Shown: positions 1-11,786 of the stretch, one piece after another
Layout of the letters: the number at the start of each line of letters is the position of its first letter
Position numbering within the stretch: position 1 is the first letter of the stretch
Source of the DNA: Lampris incognitus
Lineage: Eukaryota; Chordata; Actinopteri; Lampriformes; Lampridae
Length of the DNA: 64,000 nucleotides
Assembly (NCBI RefSeq): GCF_029633865.1
Contig: NC_079214.1
Span: forward strand, 27,801,411 to 27,865,410
Reading direction: 5' to 3'
The notes under the pieces: model-generated
Databases searched by the model: none
Told to the model about the DNA's origin: nothing
The model's input: only the letters and a program-made list of their open reading frames with translations
Made by a program: the position numbers and the translations under genes

Positions 1-45
1 TCTGGCTTTGGGCTGTGAAACCAATGGGCATCTTGAAGGGTTAAT

Positions 46-1479
46 TCAGCCAGAGGTTTTTATACATCTACACATCCTGGATGTGGTTATGATGTCAAAT
101 ATTCCATTGTGGTATCTGAGGGCTTGTAGATGCTGTAGGCAACTTTCTTTTGACACCATTTTGTCATATTTCCTGAATTTCACTTTATTTACTGACAGAT
201 ATCCATCAAGTGTAAATGTACTGTGAAAAAAATCTGGTCTCTCTGCCTGCTCCTGGTGTTGTATTCTGAATTTTATAAAAATCAGTTTGGCCTGAATGAA
301 ACAACCAATCACCATTAAGGAGTGTCCCTTGGAAATAATGCTCTTTACAAATACTTCACCTCTTAGTAAAACAGTACTGCACAACAACAACGTTGGTGTA
401 ACTAAGCGATTCACTGAAAAGAAAAAAAATTGCATGTATAGATTATCAACGACATTATGACTTTTGTCAGTTATGATGGACAAATCCATGCCCGTGCATG
501 AAGCCAATTTGGAGGGAGGAGGAAGGGGGGGGTCTGTTAAAAATGCTCACCTCTACAAAGTTACTTGCAGCAGCTTTAATAAATAAAGGTTACACTAACT
601 TGATAAAAGCACCAATCTCAACTTGAACACTGAGTGACAGACTTTTTAAACTCACCAACATGGGATTACCCTGAGACAGGATCTGTGCAAAGTCCTCGGG
701 TGTAACATCCTGCAGGTTGATATCATTGATAGTCATCAGCCTGTCTCCCTTTCTGAGACCAACAGAAAATTGTACAGTGCCATTCAGCCTCAATCTATGC
801 ATTGTAGATAGACCATCACCAAGACCCTCTTAATCAACCAATCAATCATTGAGACACTGAATCAATGGGGTTTTTTGAGAGAGCTGTATATTCATTTCCA
901 AACACGCAGATTTTTTTCTTCGTTTCTGACATCCTGTGTTGTTAAACCCTGAGGTAATTATAGAGGGTGAAAACTTTGATTTACAGCAAAAAAAAAAAAA
1001 AAGGCCAAGTAGACTGGCCTGGTTTAAGATACCTGGCAAATGCTTTCCCTCTATCTGCTGTTTTGAATTTGATGACATCCTGCACTTCATACTGGTGCTT
1101 CCCATCATGGTTCTGGTGGGTGATCATTACTCCTCCCTTAAGTAGAGAATCCTGAAAATCAGAAATATTGACAGACGTTCTCACAGCAAAGAACATTGTA
1201 AAAAGATTTCCACCTTATCTCTGTAAATATGTGTATTGACACAAGTAACGTTCTTTATTAAAAATAAAAAATAAAAAATCAGAACGAGAAAGAGGAAGTG
1301 CTGTGATCTGAAACACATACTTTAATACTTAACTTTCCCCTGTAACTTTCCCCTTTGAAAAAAAAAGAACCCCAGGCATAAATCACGAGGTAGCATTCTA
1401 CTGGGTTATTAAAAAGGTTTCTAACAAAACGAGGGAACGGTGTTAGAAACAGTGACCCATTGTTACCAACCTTCTCCAT
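46..1479 (-). CDS. PDZ-domain protein, 5' exons (gene model)
   Basis: Spliced minus-strand gene. Exons inferred from splice sites: 1479-1471 (ATG GAG AAG, then GT), 1151-1033 (acceptor tttctgattttcag; donor gccag/gtatc), 788-656 (donor ttg/gtgagt), 413-360 and 220-46. The second and third exons join in phase and encode a PDZ core, with the KGDRLMTIND carboxylate-side strand followed by the helix TPEDFAQIL. The 413-360 and 220-46 exons also join in phase with each other, and the last reads to a TGA at 46-48. A phase gap between 656 and 413 means a short exon is missing from this model; the candidate at about 560 carries an in-frame TAG. PDZ domains bind C-terminal peptides in scaffolds. I do not recognise the specific family member, and the ATG at 1479 may not be the true start. 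Confidence 0.5.
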
Positions 1480-1910
1480 GCTGATGATGAGTATGTTCAA
1501 CTGGTGGCGTTGGCGGCTGCAGTGAATGATGATGCAGGTGAGGATGGCCTTTTAAAGCGCTGACCGCATTCATACGAGTCGAACATTTCCCAAATATTCT
1601 GTGTCACATGGGGTGAAGGGGAAGTACCAAGACTAGTGAATTGATATTTGGGGAACTGATGTCAGAAAAGGAAATGGTTGAGAGTTGTAAACCATACAAA
1701 TATCACACAATTCTCGCTTTAGTTAGAAAACAGAACTATGGAGGGTGTTGTGCTGTATCTCTGTATTAAAGTGTGGTTCAAAACCTTTTTCATCACGCCC
1801 GCCCTCCCCAATTTTTCACAATAGAAACATTTTCTTCACTTTTTTATTCTTTTCTACAAGCTCTTCCAAGTAATTTGAAATGTGAATTTGATTAGGAGTA
1901 CCAGGCCAAC

Positions 1911-1954
1911 CCCCCCCCCACACACACACACACACACACATACACACACACACA
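1911..1954. repeat. (CA)n microsatellite
   Basis: A run of C residues passes into about 18 CA units with one interruption. This is a direct sequence observation. Confidence 0.9.
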
Positions 1955-2030
1955 GCAGTCAAAAGTCACTGTGTGCTGTTGTAGTCCACACTTTGGCTTC
2001 CAAATTTGGTCCATCTAGTAACTCCGAAGC

Positions 2031-2082
2031 ATTTACATTTATTCAGTTAGCAGAAACTTTTGTCAAAAGCGACTTACGTACG
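2031..2082 (+). repeat. Dispersed teleost repeat fragment
   Basis: The motif of atttacatttattcagtt followed by agcagaaactttt and aagcgacttac matches a short segment I know as widespread in fish genomes. The class was not determined. Confidence 0.4.
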
Positions 2083-3457
2083 TAGGCTAGAAACAATCAA
2101 AGCATATACATCGACCACTGAAGCAACCTCAAGCTTAAGGGCCTGAGCATCCATGTTTCTAAATTTAACCAGACACAAGTGCAAGATAACTACAAGAAAT
2201 CAGAATAGATATTCAAGAAATAAAAGTTAAAAGTAAAAGTTGTGTTAGCAAGGTTTTTTTTGTGGGGGGGTCTTTTTGGAGAAACATCCTCAGTTTATTT
2301 GTCTTTTGTTTTCTTATCATTGTCACCCCTCATCTTAAACGTCCCCCAACATCACCCATCAAATGTGAGGTGCTCAACACCTTGGGAATAACTGAGCTAA
2401 CTCCATCACTCACTCGCCCACTTTCACACATGCACTCAAATACACACACACACACACACACACCACCTCACCTCCACCAATAAAAGACCAGTACTTTGAA
2501 GATGAACTCATCATGGAGACTTTTTTTCTTCTTTTACAAAATAAGTCTTGTCACGTTCATGTGACAGGCCCTAAATCACGGTTAAAAGGCGATGTTTTTA
2601 CACGGAGATCTTACAATAGTGTGTAAAAAGGTTTTACATCCACACCGTTGAGAACAGGTAGATACACTAAATGACAATGGGCAACAACCCTTTATCCCGA
2701 GACGTTCAATTCAGACGAGGAAAAGCTCCAGTTTTCAAACCATAATTCTGGATTGTGAACACTGATTTATAGGGAACAATTATCTCACTCTCAACAATCA
2801 AAAGGACAAAATGCCACAACCTGAGAAAAGAGGAAGTGTTAGTGCAGTTGTTTTACATATCACTATGCAGAGATGGAACTACTTTACCAGTATTACAATA
2901 TTACTTCCTCTATGACAGTGAATCATTTCTCTTTATGCTGTATCAAAGATCATATGTTTTGGAAAACATGATTTGCTTAGTTTTGGCAGTGACTGAGCAA
3001 TATGAAATAATATTCATGTGCTGGGTCATCAAGGCAGTTTACTTCCCATTTCACTGGTCTTTTATCAGGAAAAAAAAAATCACCAGATTACACAAGCCAG
3101 CCAGAATTCATCCTAAATTCATCCATGTCAAACTTGGGCCCCTGTGAAATCATCCAATGATTTCTGACCTAGGAACTCCTATAAGCCCCCGCCTTCTCTT
3201 GAGAGCTGGGTAACGCCATATCATCATATTTGCGTGTGTCTTTGGAATGGTTAGTGCAGCTGAGAATAACTTGACGCCATGAAAGGGAATAAACTAGGAA
3301 GGTGGGGCTACGGGTTCGTATACTAATACTATTCTGAATAAGAGTTAACTATACCGAGCAAAATTGTGCTTAATGAACTCAACTTATTATTCAGAATGAA
3401 ATAAATGGACCAGACAATAGTGAGGAATGCAATTAGTAAAATATTAGACGCTGCTAT

Positions 3458-3888
3458 TGTTATGGCTCGTTCACCCCGCGCCGTGGCCCGCCCACCCCGC
3501 GCCGGCAGCCAATCGGCTCGTCAGGGCCGGGCTTAGTCATCAGGGCTGGGCTTAAGTTTGGTGGCCTCCCACGTGCCCGTTGTCAATTCGTGTTGTAACC
3601 TCCCCGCAGTAGCGGCTACTCTCCTCCCACGGTCCTTTTCTCTACGAACTCATCCCAGCCCTTGGTTCATGTTTTTCCCTTGCAAAGTTTCCCCGTGGAA
3701 GTATCCTGCCGTGTTCCCGTTTGGATTACCCGCGAGTTTTTCCCCTTGGACTTTCTGTTTTTTCCTTGTCGCTCATTGCCTTCCTATGTTTGACTATTTG
3801 TACGCGTAAGGAATAAAGTATGCCAGTTTTCGGCTAACCCCATCTCTGCCTGGTGTCGTGCGCTTGGGGTCTTCCACAAACCCTAACA
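3458..3888 (+). repeat. 5' LTR of sushi-type element
   Basis: 431 bp, TGTTA...TAACA. It has a CCAAT box (about 3510), a TTAAG TATA-like motif about 30 bp before the putative transcript start near 3582, and an AATAAA signal at about 3811. Near 3582 it carries the same primer-like segment as the 3' LTR but with one mismatch. Confidence 0.93.
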
Positions 3889-3890
3889 GT

Positions 3891-3900
3891 ACGAACTGAC
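3891..3900 (+). promoter_or_regulatory. Putative self-primed primer-binding site
   Basis: Just inside the 5' LTR, in place of a tRNA-type TGG... site, lies ACGAACTGAC. It is the exact reverse complement of GTCAGTTCGT at 7861-7870 in the 3' LTR; the 5' LTR copy at 3582-3591 differs by one base. This arrangement is known for Tf1/sushi elements, where the transcript 5' end folds back to prime minus-strand synthesis. The gag ATG begins two bases after it. Confidence 0.75.
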
Positions 3901-3901
3901 C

Positions 3902-4942
3902 ATGACGACCCCAGCCGACACAGAGAGCGTACCGGCCAGCCCGCTTCGAGCGGCCCTCATCGAACAGATCCAACTGACCAACTCCCTCCAGGCCTGTGTG
4001 GGTAACCTAACGAGCCAGCAGGCAGCGTTGGCGAGCCAACAAGCAGAGATCCTGCGGCAGTTGCAAACCATCATGGCGGCTCTCACCATCCAGCCGCCGG
4101 GCCAGCCTGCCCCTGGAGTCGTGGGTAACCGCCCCCTGGGCCCGCTGCCCCGGTTAACCCTGTGGGGCTCAACCCAGTTCCCCGGGAGCCCTGCCTCTCC
4201 AGCCCACGACCGTTTGATGGTCTTCCTGCACCAACCCAGCATGTTCACGGCTGATGCTGCCCAGGTCGCTTACGTGACCAACCTGCTCACAGGCCGAGCA
4301 GCTCAGTGGGCCACTGCTTCCTGGTCCATGAAGGCCAGTTTCTGCCTCACCTACAACGCCTTTGAGGCGGAACTACGGAAGGTTTTCCACCATCCAGTCG
4401 GTGGCCAGGACCCTGGTGCTCGGCTGAGCAGTATCTAGCAGGGCAGTGGCAGTGTCACAGACTACTCGGTGGAGTTCAGGCTGGCCGCAGCTGAGAGCGA
4501 CTGGAACGACCGGTCACTTCGGGTCACCTTCCGGAGAGGTCTCAGCGAGGCTGTCAAGGACCAGCTAGCCACCCGGGAGGAGCCCACCTCCCTCGAGGAC
4601 CTGATCAAGCTCGCCATCCGCATCGACGGACGCCTCCGGGAGAGGAGGCGTGAGCGAGCCCTGCGTGGATCCCCGTCCATTCCCCAGTCGTCCAGCACTC
4701 CTAACAGGATCCCTACTCCTGTTCACCCCACTTTCCCTGTGGCCATTTCTCCCCCCGCGCCCCAGACCACGACGGGGGAGGAACCTATGCAGCTGGGGCA
4801 CACGCGCCTTAGTCCGGCCGAACGGGAGGCCCGGTTCAAGGCGGGTCAATGCCTCTACTGTGGCCAGAAGGGACATCTGATCAGCGGCTGCCCCACCCGC
4901 CTCCCGACCTCTCCTCTGTTCCCCCTGAGTACCACGAGTTAG
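3902..4942 (+). pseudogene. gag of sushi-type element (nonsense-interrupted)
   Basis: The frame opens 13 nt after the LTR with an ATG and a Q-rich N-terminus. A capsid-like region follows, and it ends with a CCHC zinc knuckle ([14 protein letters not shown], about 4852-4893). An in-frame TAG at 4436-4438 splits it. The frame stays open on both sides of the stop (3902-4435 and 4439-4942), so a single substitution is the simplest cause. Downstream of the knuckle the frame runs into an out-of-frame junction left by the protease deletion and stops at 4942. Gag would form the intracellular particle and bind the RNA. Confidence 0.85.
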
Positions 4943-7815
4943 GTGAGGTTTTCAGCAAGACCCGGGCCCAATCTCTTCCTCCTCATCGGGAAGGGGCACC
5001 CCTTCCCAGCAGTCGTCTGTACAGTCTGACCATCCCCGAGAAAGCTGCGATGGATGAGTACATCTCCGAGTCCTTGGCAGCGGGGCTCATTCGGCCCTCG
5101 TCCTCCCAGGTGGCAGCTGGATTCTTTTTCGTGAAGAAGAAGGACGAGGGCCTCCGACCCTGCATTGACTATCGCCAACTCAATGAGATAACCGTCAAAA
5201 ACAAGTACCCCCTTCCTCTCATGAGTTCCACCCTTGAGCCCCTCACCCAGGCTACAGTCTTCACTAAGCTGGACCTCCGGTGTGCCTATCATCTGGTCCG
5301 GATCCGGAAGGGGGACGAGTGGAAGACAGCCTTTAAGACGCCCCGGGGTCATTATGAGTACCTGGTCATGCTGTTCGGCTTCACCAACGCCCCGGCGGTA
5401 TTCCGGGCTCTCATGAATGACATTCTCCGCGACATGCTCGACGGGTTTGTGGTGGTGTACCTCGATGACATCCTCATCTTCTCCAGGACCCTCGAGGAAC
5501 ATGTCCAGCATGTCCGCCGGGTACTCGAACATCTCCTCCGGAACCGGCTCTTCGTCAAGGCAGAGAAGTGCCGGTTCCATTCCCCTTCCGTTGACTACCT
5601 GGGCTTCGTCGTTGAGAGGGGACAGACCCGGGCCGACCCCCGCAAGATCCAGGCTGTGGTGGACTGGCCCGATCCCACATCATGGAAGGAATTACAGAGC
5701 TTCCTTGGGTTTGCGAACTTCTATCGGAGGTTCATCCGGAACTACAGCTGCGTGGCAGAACCTCTCACCAGGCTGACCTCCCCCTCCCAGCCGTTCATCT
5801 GGTCCCCGGCTGCCCACTCTGCGTTCCAGTCCCTCAAGGAGAGGTTCACCAGCGCCCCGGTCCTGCTCCACCCCGACCCCAAGAGGCAGTTCATCGTAGA
5901 GGTGGACGCTTCGGACACCGGGTTGGGGGCTGTCCTCTCCCAGCGGTCAGCATCTGACCAGAAGGTCCACCCATGCGCCTTCTTCTCTTGCCGGTTCCCC
6001 CCTGCCCAGGAGAACTACGATGTCGGGAACCGGGAGCTGCTGGCAGTGGTGGCTGCTCTGGAGGAGTGGCGTCATTGGCTGGAGGGGGCGGAATAGCCGT
6101 TCACCATCTGGACGGATCATAAGAACTTGACGTTCATCCGGGCAACCAAGCGCCTCAATGGTTGGCAGGCACGGTGGGCCAGCTTCCTCAGTCGGTTTGA
6201 CTTCACGCTGACTTATCGCCCCGGGTCCCGCGACACGAAGGCAGACTCCCTGTCCCGACAACACCCGAGGAGGGAGCCAGCTACAGAGGAGCCGACTCCC
6301 ATCCTTCCTGAGGCCAGGGTGGTTGGCGTGGTTACCTGGGGCATCGAGACCGTGATCAGGCAGGCGTTGCGCTCCCATCCCGCCCCGAGCCACATCCCTC
6401 CAAGCCGCCTATTCGTCCCGGACACAGTCCGGCCCCGGGTTCTCCAGTGGGGCCATGCCAGTCAGTTTGCTTGCCACCCGGGTGTCCACTGCACCTTCAC
6501 CTTTCTGGCTCGGCGTTTCGGGTGGCCCACCATGAGGAACGACGTCAGGGACTTTGTAGGGGCCTGCTCCGTCTGTGCTCGCAGCAAGGCCTCTCATCGG
6601 GCACCCGCGGGTCTGCTGCAGCCCCTCCCAACTCCAAGCCGGCCCTGGTCCCATGTGGCGTTGGATTTTGTCTCCGGACTGCCTCCCTCCCAGGGTAACA
6701 CTGTGATCCTGACAGTGGTGGACCGCTTCAGCAAGGGAGTGCACCTGGTGGCCCTCCCCAGACTCCCATCGGCTTCTGAGACGGCGGACCTCCTGATGAG
6801 CCACGTGTTCCGTCTCCACGGCCTTCCCCTGGACGTCGTCTCGGGCCGAGGGCCCCAGTTCGTCTCCCAGGTATGGCGGGCCTTTTGTAAGGGGTTGGGT
6901 GCCTCTGTTAGTCTCTCCTCTGGCTATCACCCACAGACTAACGGACAGACAGAGAGGATGAACCAGAGTGTGGAGTCTGCCCTCCGGTGTGTGGCCGCCA
7001 AGAAGCCCAGCTCCTGGAGCCGGTTCCTCCCCTGGGTCAAGTATGCCATCAACTCCCTGGTCAGCTCTGCCACCGGCCTCTCACCTTTTGAGGTGTCCCT
7101 GGGCTAACAGCCGCCTCTCTTTGCTGCGCAGGAGTCGGAAGTGGCGGTTCCCTCCGTGCAGGCCTATCTGAACCGGTGTCGTCGCGTCTGGGAGGTGACC
7201 AGAGCTGCTCTGCTCCGGGCAGCTGAGCGCGCCAGTCGGGGAGCCAACCAACGCCGGTCCCCAGCACCTACATACCAACCAGGCCAAAGGGTGTGGCTGT
7301 CCTCGAAGGATCTCCCGCTTCAGTCCACCGCGAAGAAGCTGAACCCCCGGTTTGTCGGGCCCTTTGAGATCAGGAAGGTTCTCAGCCCCGCGGCGGTGAG
7401 TCTTAAGCTTCCGACTTCCTTGAAGACCCATCCCGAGTTTCATGTGTCTCGAGTTAAGCCTGTCTCCCACAGTCCTCTGATGCCTCCGGCCCCGGCTCCG
7501 CCTCCCCCTGAGATCGTGGATGGGCACCCCCAGTGGAAGGTCCGCCGGCTGCTGGACGTCCGGCGCCGAGGACGGGGGTTCCAGTATTTGGTGGACTGGG
7601 AGGGCTACGGTCCGGAGGAACGTAGCTGGGTCTCCCGCCTGCTCATCCTGGACCCTGGGCTGCTCACTGAGTTCCATCATTCCCATCCCGACAAGCCGGG
7701 CAAGTCGCCTGATGGCTCCTGTGGAGGGGGGGGTACTGTTATGGCTCGCTCACCCCGCGCCGCGGCCCGCCCACCCCGCGCCGGCAGCCAATCGGCTCGT
7801 CAGGGCCGGGCTTAG
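4900..7815 (+). pseudogene. pol of sushi-type element: RT, RNase H, integrase, chromodomain
   Basis: Domains in order: RT with YLDD (5458-5469), RNase H ([12 protein letters not shown] about 5903; WTDHKNL about 6112), HHCC integrase finger (6454-6590), integrase core, and C-terminal chromodomain (about 7516-7680, [11 protein letters not shown]). Retropepsin, expected between the gag zinc knuckle and RT, is absent, and the junction near 4895-4915 looks like an internal deletion. In-frame stops lie at 6094-6096 and 7105-7107. In the integrase core the motif reads VVSGRGPQF, with Gly (6844-6846) where the second catalytic Asp is expected; the last Glu (NGQTERM) is kept. The frame runs into the 3' LTR and ends at 7815. 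Confidence 0.9.
7721..7736 (+). other. Polypurine tract of sushi-type element
   Basis: A gtggagggggggg run directly precedes the 3' LTR, the expected position of the plus-strand primer. Confidence 0.7.
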
Positions 7816-8167
7816 TCATCAGGGCTGGGCTTAAGTTTGGTGGCCTCCAAAGTGCCCGTTGTCAGTTCGTGTTGTAACCTCCCCGCAGTAGCGGCTACTC
7901 TCCTCCCACGGTCCTTTTGTCTACGAACTCATCCCAGCCCTTGGTTCATGTTTTTCCCTTGCAAAGTTTCCCCGTGGAAGTATCCTGCCGTGTTCCCGTT
8001 TGGATTACCCGCGAGTTTTTCCCCTTGGACTTTCCGTTTTTTCCTTGCCGCTCATTGCCTTCCTATGTTTGACTATTTGTACGCGTAAGGAATAAAGTAC
8101 GCCAGTTTTCGGCTAACCCCATCTCTGCCTGGTGTCGTGCGCTTGGGGTCTTCCACAAACCCTAACA
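7737..8167 (+). repeat. 3' LTR of sushi-type element
   Basis: 431 bp, the same length as the 5' LTR. It contains GTCAGTTCGT (7861-7870), a perfect complement of the primer site, and an AATAAA at about 8091. It is followed by the target duplication GCTAT. Confidence 0.93.
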
Positions 8168-8210
8168 GCTATATTCATAATGATAATATATCTAGTGGAC
8201 AATATGGCAC

Positions 8211-8826
8211 AGTGGCGTAAGTTTCACTTGAACATTGGGGGTGACACGTTTAGCGGGGGGTCAGGGGGTCCTCCCTCTGGAAATGTTTCATTTAAGCTAA
8301 CATTAACGTCTAGGGGCTACTGTTAGCAAACGCTAGCTAGCTAGCTAGCTAGTTCGTGAGGGGGTCTGAACTGATAACCCCAAACATAAGTTATAAACTA
8401 GATAAGGCTATAATTCATCTGGAAATACGTAAGAAAATCTAACTCAGAAACCCCAAAGGTAAGAAAGGGTAGTGTGCTGGGCTAGACAAGCAAGCTGGCT
8501 AGCTACGTTACTTACACTTGCTTACGCGATCATTCATGCTCCGGTCTCCTGGTTGTCAGGAGCAACTGCAAGACAGCAACGAGGTCGGCAGTCCCAGTGG
8601 CCAGGTTAAAATGGTATGGTCCAAGCATAGGGGTGTATGAAATCGTTGGAAAACAAGCATTAATGACATTTTAAGTAGTTCGACTGTCTGTGTTGTTATT
8701 TTACCTTTTTTGGCGAGGGAGTTAACATTATTATTCATGATATATATTTTTGGGCGGGACAAATTCACCTCTTCTAAATATTGAGGGGGACATGTCCCCC
8801 CTGACCCCCCCATAAGTTACGCCTGT
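8211..8826. mobile_element. Non-autonomous DNA transposon (MITE)
   Basis: The ends are inverted: AGTGGCGTAAG at the left and TTACGCCTGT at the right, with G/C-run subterminal parts. The insert is flanked by the 10-bp direct repeat aatatggcac (8201-8210, 8827-8836). It holds no coding capacity and has a (GCTA)n stretch near 8331-8351. The ends and a duplication of about 8-10 bp suggest a hAT-like family, but the class is not certain. Confidence 0.65.
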
Positions 8827-8836
8827 AATATGGCAC

Positions 8837-11786
8837 TAGCTGTGAGTATACGTCCAATAAAGCTAATGATCTATAGTTTTTAAATAGATTGGGCCTAATT
8901 ACTTTGACTGTAATCAGTACTATAGCAGATACTCGGCTTTAAATGGACCCCTAGGAATGTATTGGCTGTACCGTAACAGAGTAATTCACATTTTGCTTTA
9001 AAACAAGTGCACGTACCTTTGCGGTACAATAATATACCCCCAAGTAAAAACAAAACACAAAATACCTGTTGCTCAGTCTCGCAAATGTAACAATAGTGGT
9101 GGGCCCACACACTTTATAAAACAAATAAAATAACCCCAAAAGCCGGCATAAACAAATAAACGCTGCAGGCCTGGTCGTTGCTTGGGTGCGTGGTGACCCG
9201 TGCGCTACTTACAATGGGCCCCTTCACTCAATAGAGCCGAATGAGACTGTACTTACGAATGTCCGCGGGTGGTCGTGTGGAACAAGTAGTGCTGCCTTGT
9301 GGCCAGGAGAGCCCTGTACGCGCCCACGTAGCACAGAGCGGGAACGATGATGCCAGGGAACCTCTGTTCGAGTCCAGGAGAGCTCTGTACGCGCCCACGT
9401 AGCAACAGAGTGGAAACGATGATGCCAGGGAACCTCTGTTCGAGTCCAGGAGAGCTCTGTACGCGCCTACGTAGCACAGAGCGGGAACGATGATCAAAAT
9501 CCAACGATGAACTGCCGTATACGAAGCTTGATGCGTGGTGCGTGTGACCTTGTTGATGTACTGCCGAATACTATGGCGCAGTCCCACGAGCTACAGTCTC
9601 ACCGAAACAAGACAGAGTATAACCGATACATATAAGTTAACTTGCCAGCATATTTGACTAGCAAGACAACCGGTAATGGACACTGTGGTCAGCTAATTTA
9701 TAGATAAGCTAACTTGCTAGCATCTCTGACTATCAAGACACTCGTAAAAAACCCTGTGGTCGAACAGAAAATAAAACACGTCTTTCAGACGTGCTATAAA
9801 ACCGAGTCGACTCCTATAGGTTGTCAGTAAAAGACTGTAATTCGAATGACAACTGCAGTCATTAAAGTAAAGGCTAGATTAGCCTAACTACCCAAGATAA
9901 TCGGGAGCGATCAGCTAACATTAGAATTAGCTAGCTAGCTAGCTGATTGAGCTAGCAAACAAAGCTAACAGTGAGAATGTACGTACACAACCTCAAACTG
10001 AATATAATCGAACTCAACATACCCTGCAATTTACACATTTAATCAACGTATAAAAGTCGACTCTAATAAGTATATAATTAAAGCCGAATACAGGATAATG
10101 CTGAGGAGATTGAAAGCAGCGGAACGCCACTTGACTTGAGACCTTCACTCACGAACCCCCTAGAACTCTCTGTCTCCTTCCCTAAAGTTCTCTCTACTCC
10201 CGCCCTCCATCCAATGCAATAAAGATTTACCCTTATTGGCATTTGACATTAACCAATAAAACCCTCTTATATACCATACACGATAGGTTGTACAATCGCT
10301 ATGCCACGTGTTTAACTGCAGACAGTGTCAGTGAAGTTTTTAGTTTTGTTTTCTGCATTATAATTTTGGTTCCTACTTCTCACCTGTATATTGTAGTACG
10401 GAGGGCGGAACTAATCTCCGCGGCTCTATTGTTACCGGCAATTAAGAATGTAGCACCTCGATATCAAGCGCCAAAAATAATAGCACTAACAGCGACAACA
10501 AGAAAATAGCAGCACACAAGACAAATCTAATTAAGAGAAAGACAAGTTAAGATAACAAGAAGATTTAATTGTATACTTACCTGTAAGACCTGAGGAAAGA
10601 AGATAATCTAGACGGAGACCAGACGGAGACCAGACGAAGTGAAGAATTTAGCCCCTCTCAGTACTAAGTGAAGTAATACTTGGGGTAGTATTGGTCGAGG
10701 ATCAATGACCACACTGGGTTATAGAACTCAGGTTTAATAGTGGCTCAGTAGGCAGACGTAATAACCATACATGGTAGTGGTGTAACCATAATAACAGTCC
10801 GGGTAGTACATAACACCTAGTGTAGTTCCAGTGGATATACATGGCATTATATCACTACACTAAGCAGCTGACGAGGTAACGTTATGTGTTGCTAATTGTC
10901 TGTTGTGCTAGCTAATTTGATAATGTGCTAACTATCTGTGCAGTTATTGAAAATTGACGTAAATGTATGCATTTTATTTATGTATTTATTTATTTTTATT
11001 TTTATTTGCTCTCAACCCAGTCTCACGGGTTGGCCTGTTCCCGAAGAATAAACCCCGTTCCTATCCAAGACTTGCTTCGTTGTGATTACTGAGTGGAGTT
11101 ACAGTGAGACTCTACTGCACCTTCCGGATTCGACCAATAGGCGGCGCCAAATGACAGCAAAGTACCGGTAGATGAGAGACAGCCCAAGCTATCAACCCAA
11201 GATGGAAAGGTCCATCACTGTCATCGGTGCTCCTCTTATCTTAAGTTAAAGTCCTACCAAGAGACTGAAAAACATTTATTTTCACTTCTTATACCAAGTT
11301 AATTAAGTTTATTTGCTTACCTTTTCAAATGAAGTTCATTTAAGTCATTTAATAATTGATATTGCATTTGTGTGTGGTTGTTATGTGTTCATATAAGAAT
11401 AGTACATTTAAAGGTGAATTGCAGCTATTTAGTAATTGCACAAATTAACTTCAGTGAACATTTTGGTTAATTTAAGTTGTTACATTGGTCATTTAAGGTG
11501 AAATAAGTCTATTAGGTATAAAATTAACTCAACTGAGTGTCATTAGCCTCGAGATAAGGTAGTTAATTACCAAAATAAAATAACTGCTCAACTATGGTTT
11601 GACTACAAGGCTATAACAAATAAGTCAAAAATAGTGCTATTTGCTGTAAGTTATAGTAGTTATATCAAAGGGGGATAGCTATTCAACTAAACTAGAACAT
11701 AACATGTACTGTAAATGTGGTTAAATTACAGTTAAAGACAAGACTCAATTTAAACCAAACTAAGATAAGAGGATAAGTCAAGTAAA
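8837..11786. other. AT-rich region without a recognised gene
   Basis: No protein family is recognised. It contains a 71-72-bp minisatellite (9303-9495), a (GCTA)n tract at about 9934-9955, an 11-bp duplication (acggagaccag, about 10612-10635) and an AATAAA at about 11046. Because BEL-type gag begins at 11787, the right part may be the LTR and leader of that element, but no second LTR copy was found to prove it. Confidence 0.4.
9303..9495. repeat. Minisatellite, about 2.7 units of 71-72 bp
   Basis: The unit begins ccaggagag, contains ctgtacgcgcc and cacgtagca, and recurs at 9303, 9374 and 9446 with few changes. On the minus strand two adjacent units share an open frame, which explains a repetitive spurious peptide. 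Confidence 0.85.

Larger units (their letters stand above)
1480..3457. other. Intergenic/upstream region without a recognised gene
   Basis: No coding exon is recognised here. The stretch holds a C-run plus (CA)n tract at about 1911-1954, a second (CA)n at about 2442-2462, and a dispersed-repeat-like segment near 2031-2082. Short open frames are low-complexity and lack splice context. Confidence 0.4.
3453..8172 (+). mobile_element. Tf1/sushi-type Ty3/gypsy LTR retrotransposon (chromovirus), complete ends
   Basis: The element is bounded by two 431-bp LTRs (3458-3888, 7737-8167) that start TGTTA and end TAACA. It is flanked by the 5-bp direct repeat GCTAT (3453-3457, 8168-8172), a clean integration footprint. 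The order is gag, deleted protease, RT, RNase H, integrase, chromodomain. I count about nine LTR differences in 431 bp (roughly 2%), so it inserted fairly recently. It is nonetheless dead: gag has a stop at 4436, pol has stops at 6094 and 7105, the protease is missing, and the second catalytic Asp of integrase is Gly. The GC-rich composition stands out from its AT-rich surroundings. Confidence 0.95.

Noticed and set aside
8331-8351. (GCTA)n tract as a regulatory palindrome array
   Set aside because: Simple repeat inside a MITE; similar tract at 9934; no evidence for function.
9228-9587. Minus-strand open frame with repeated VGAYRALLDS motif
   Set aside because: It is a translation of the 71-bp minisatellite and has no independent coding support.
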